Positions 60,210 through 64,000 of a DNA stretch of 64,000 bases are shown one piece after another. This DNA comes from Diphasiastrum complanatum (lineage: Eukaryota; Streptophyta; Lycopodiopsida; Lycopodiales; Lycopodiaceae), in contig CM055106.1 in NCBI GenBank assembly GCA_029204225.1, positions 38,592,036 through 38,656,035 on the forward strand. The letters are read 5' to 3'. Within the stretch, counting starts at the first letter, position 1, and each line of letters starts with the position of its first letter. The position numbers and the translations under genes were made by a program. Under the pieces are notes generated by a model. It did no database searches. It was not told where the DNA came from and worked only from the letters and a program-made list of their open reading frames with translations.

Positions 60210-61330
60210 TGGTCGCCCATGCAAAATACAACACACCGTAGGAGTATCAGACATATCCATAACTACAAAAGCATAACAAAATGCACACCCATTATACGAA
60301 CTTCTACCATCCCCCTTGGAAGATCAGCCATCTTTACTGAGAAAATAACAAGCTTCAATTTAGACAATCCTCATTTTTTATACAATTTAGTGTATATGAG
60401 ATTAACGCGGGATCCACCATCAATAACTGCAACTTTTTCCTTAAACATTTTGTGCTAAGTCGATAGCATAATGCTATCCTCTTTCCCATGTGGCTCTCAT
60501 ATTTAATACATTATTGGTTTCTTCAAACGCAGCACAGTATATGGGCTATTTTGGTGACACTTCACTTGTTTTTTTCATCCAATTGGCCAATGTTTCATTG
60601 GCATTTGGTACCAATCGCAACAATTCTTCCAACGAGATATCCATCCGGCTGGACAACATATTTGCCAGCATCTCAAGTGGATGAAGATTAAAGTTGATTA
60701 GTCGATTAGTAGGAGGAATATCCAACACTCTCTCTTAATCCTTCTCATGAAGTGGCACGTTAACATTTGATGGTTCCATTGTTTGTTCTGGTGTGGGAGA
60801 ACCTCGCAATCCATCATTGGCCGCTGCCTCTTCTTCTTGTTGCACATCTTGGATCCATTTTTTGACCTTCTAGTAAGTCTTCTTTTTAATTTCACATTAG
60901 GAAGCAGGTTGCTTCTTCTCCTCTCCAAATTTAGTCATTGTGGTGACCTTGAATCAATAGGCCCCAAATTCAATGGAACATTGGAATTTGGCCGATTGGG
61001 ACAATCTTTGTAGGTGTCGCCATATCCACATTCCCTGTTGAATGGTGTGAATTGTTCTCTACTTGGGCATTCGACAATTCGATGGTTCCCACCACATCCA
61101 AACTAGCCTTGAATAGATCTGTCCCATTGCTTTTGCATTTGACATAGGACTTGTTCAAAGTAGGGTCAGAATAAGGTTCCACTGAATTCACCATGGTTCT
61201 CAACGGATGGAAAAAGTTCAGCTTCTGTTACAGTTCATAGTAGCTTTGGGCACATTTACTCCATTAGGTGCATCAATTGCCAATCTAGTTGTTGCGGTAG
61301 AGGTCCCAATCCTGGTGCAACATTAGGTGC
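60210..61330 (-). pseudogene. Gypsy Gag end and protease, minus strand
   Basis: Right to left: GGNHRIVECPS and CGYGDTYKDCPNRP (about 61010-61090) match the third and fourth knuckles of the Gag at 22681. After a Lys-rich linker come LDIPPTNRLINFNLHPLEML and ISLEELLRLVPN, then VAVIDGGSRVNLIYTKLYK (about 60400-60440), the protease catalytic region, and LVIFSVKMADLPRG. It is the same family as the pieces at 22053 and 52373. Frames shift at least twice. The copia LTR at 59984-60205 cuts it. Confidence 0.8.
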
Positions 61331-61415
61331 ACCTTGATTATATGTATATGAGGGCTAGAACTTGGGCCTTCACTCATGGATTAAAAGGGCAGAACGTAAT
61401 ATCATGTGTGGATGT

Positions 61416-64000
<2,585 letters not shown>

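Overview
The window is nuclear DNA of a land plant, dominated by nested LTR retrotransposons and long microsatellites. The evidence is Ty1-copia and Ty3-gypsy families with plant-type primer-binding sites (tRNA-iMet and tRNA-Asp), a non-LTR element, a terminal-repeat retrotransposon in miniature (TRIM), a large non-autonomous LTR element, and a few host-gene pieces (chaperonin CCT6 exon 1, an ISCU-like fragment, a spliced secreted repeat protein). The very long AG/CT, GT and TA tracts and the endonuclease-type LINE could suit a large repeat-rich genome such as a fern or another seedless plant, but the sequence does not settle the species.

Layout. 1-4.5 kb: a gypsy element on the minus strand whose gag-pol frame is uninterrupted for 1,221 codons and leaves the left edge inside integrase. 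4.5-6 kb: a decayed LINE. 6-9.8 kb: mostly non-coding, with a chromodomain relic and an LTR-like 3' end. 10 kb: CCT6 promoter and first exon (minus). 11-20.4 kb: copia remnants (plus) followed by a copia element (minus) with one full and one broken LTR, and a second gag of the same family. 20.4-25.5 kb: a gypsy with several Gag zinc knuckles (plus) joined to an unrelated decayed gypsy (minus) whose reverse transcriptase is split by an LTR-like insertion. 26.7-29.5 kb: a possible exon and dense microsatellites. 30-34 kb: an unidentified broken gene, a diverged tandem duplication, and a two-exon secreted Pro-rich repeat protein gene (minus). 34-39.5 kb: two copies of a dispersed repeat ending in CT tracts, a complete TRIM, an ISCU pseudogene fragment and a gypsy integrase tail.

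40-54 kb is a clear nest. An old gypsy (plus) was split by a young 5.06-kb non-autonomous LTR element (40647-45704, target duplication GGTAC) and by a 6.13-kb copia element (46242-52367, target duplication GATGT). 54-56.5 kb is a rearranged copia with an inverted 3' end. 56.5-58.35 kb is a roughly 1.84-kb foldback palindrome. 58.5-61.4 kb holds an unidentified possible gene piece, a copia 5' end and a gypsy gag-protease relic, all minus. The rest is LTR-like or unassigned.

The retroelements form layers of different age rather than one system. The apparently competent parts are the gypsy gag-pol at the left edge and the recent LARD-type element, which has no pol and would need enzymes in trans. 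The spliced secreted repeat protein is the best candidate for an undescribed host gene. All homology calls rest on motif recognition by eye; no search was run.
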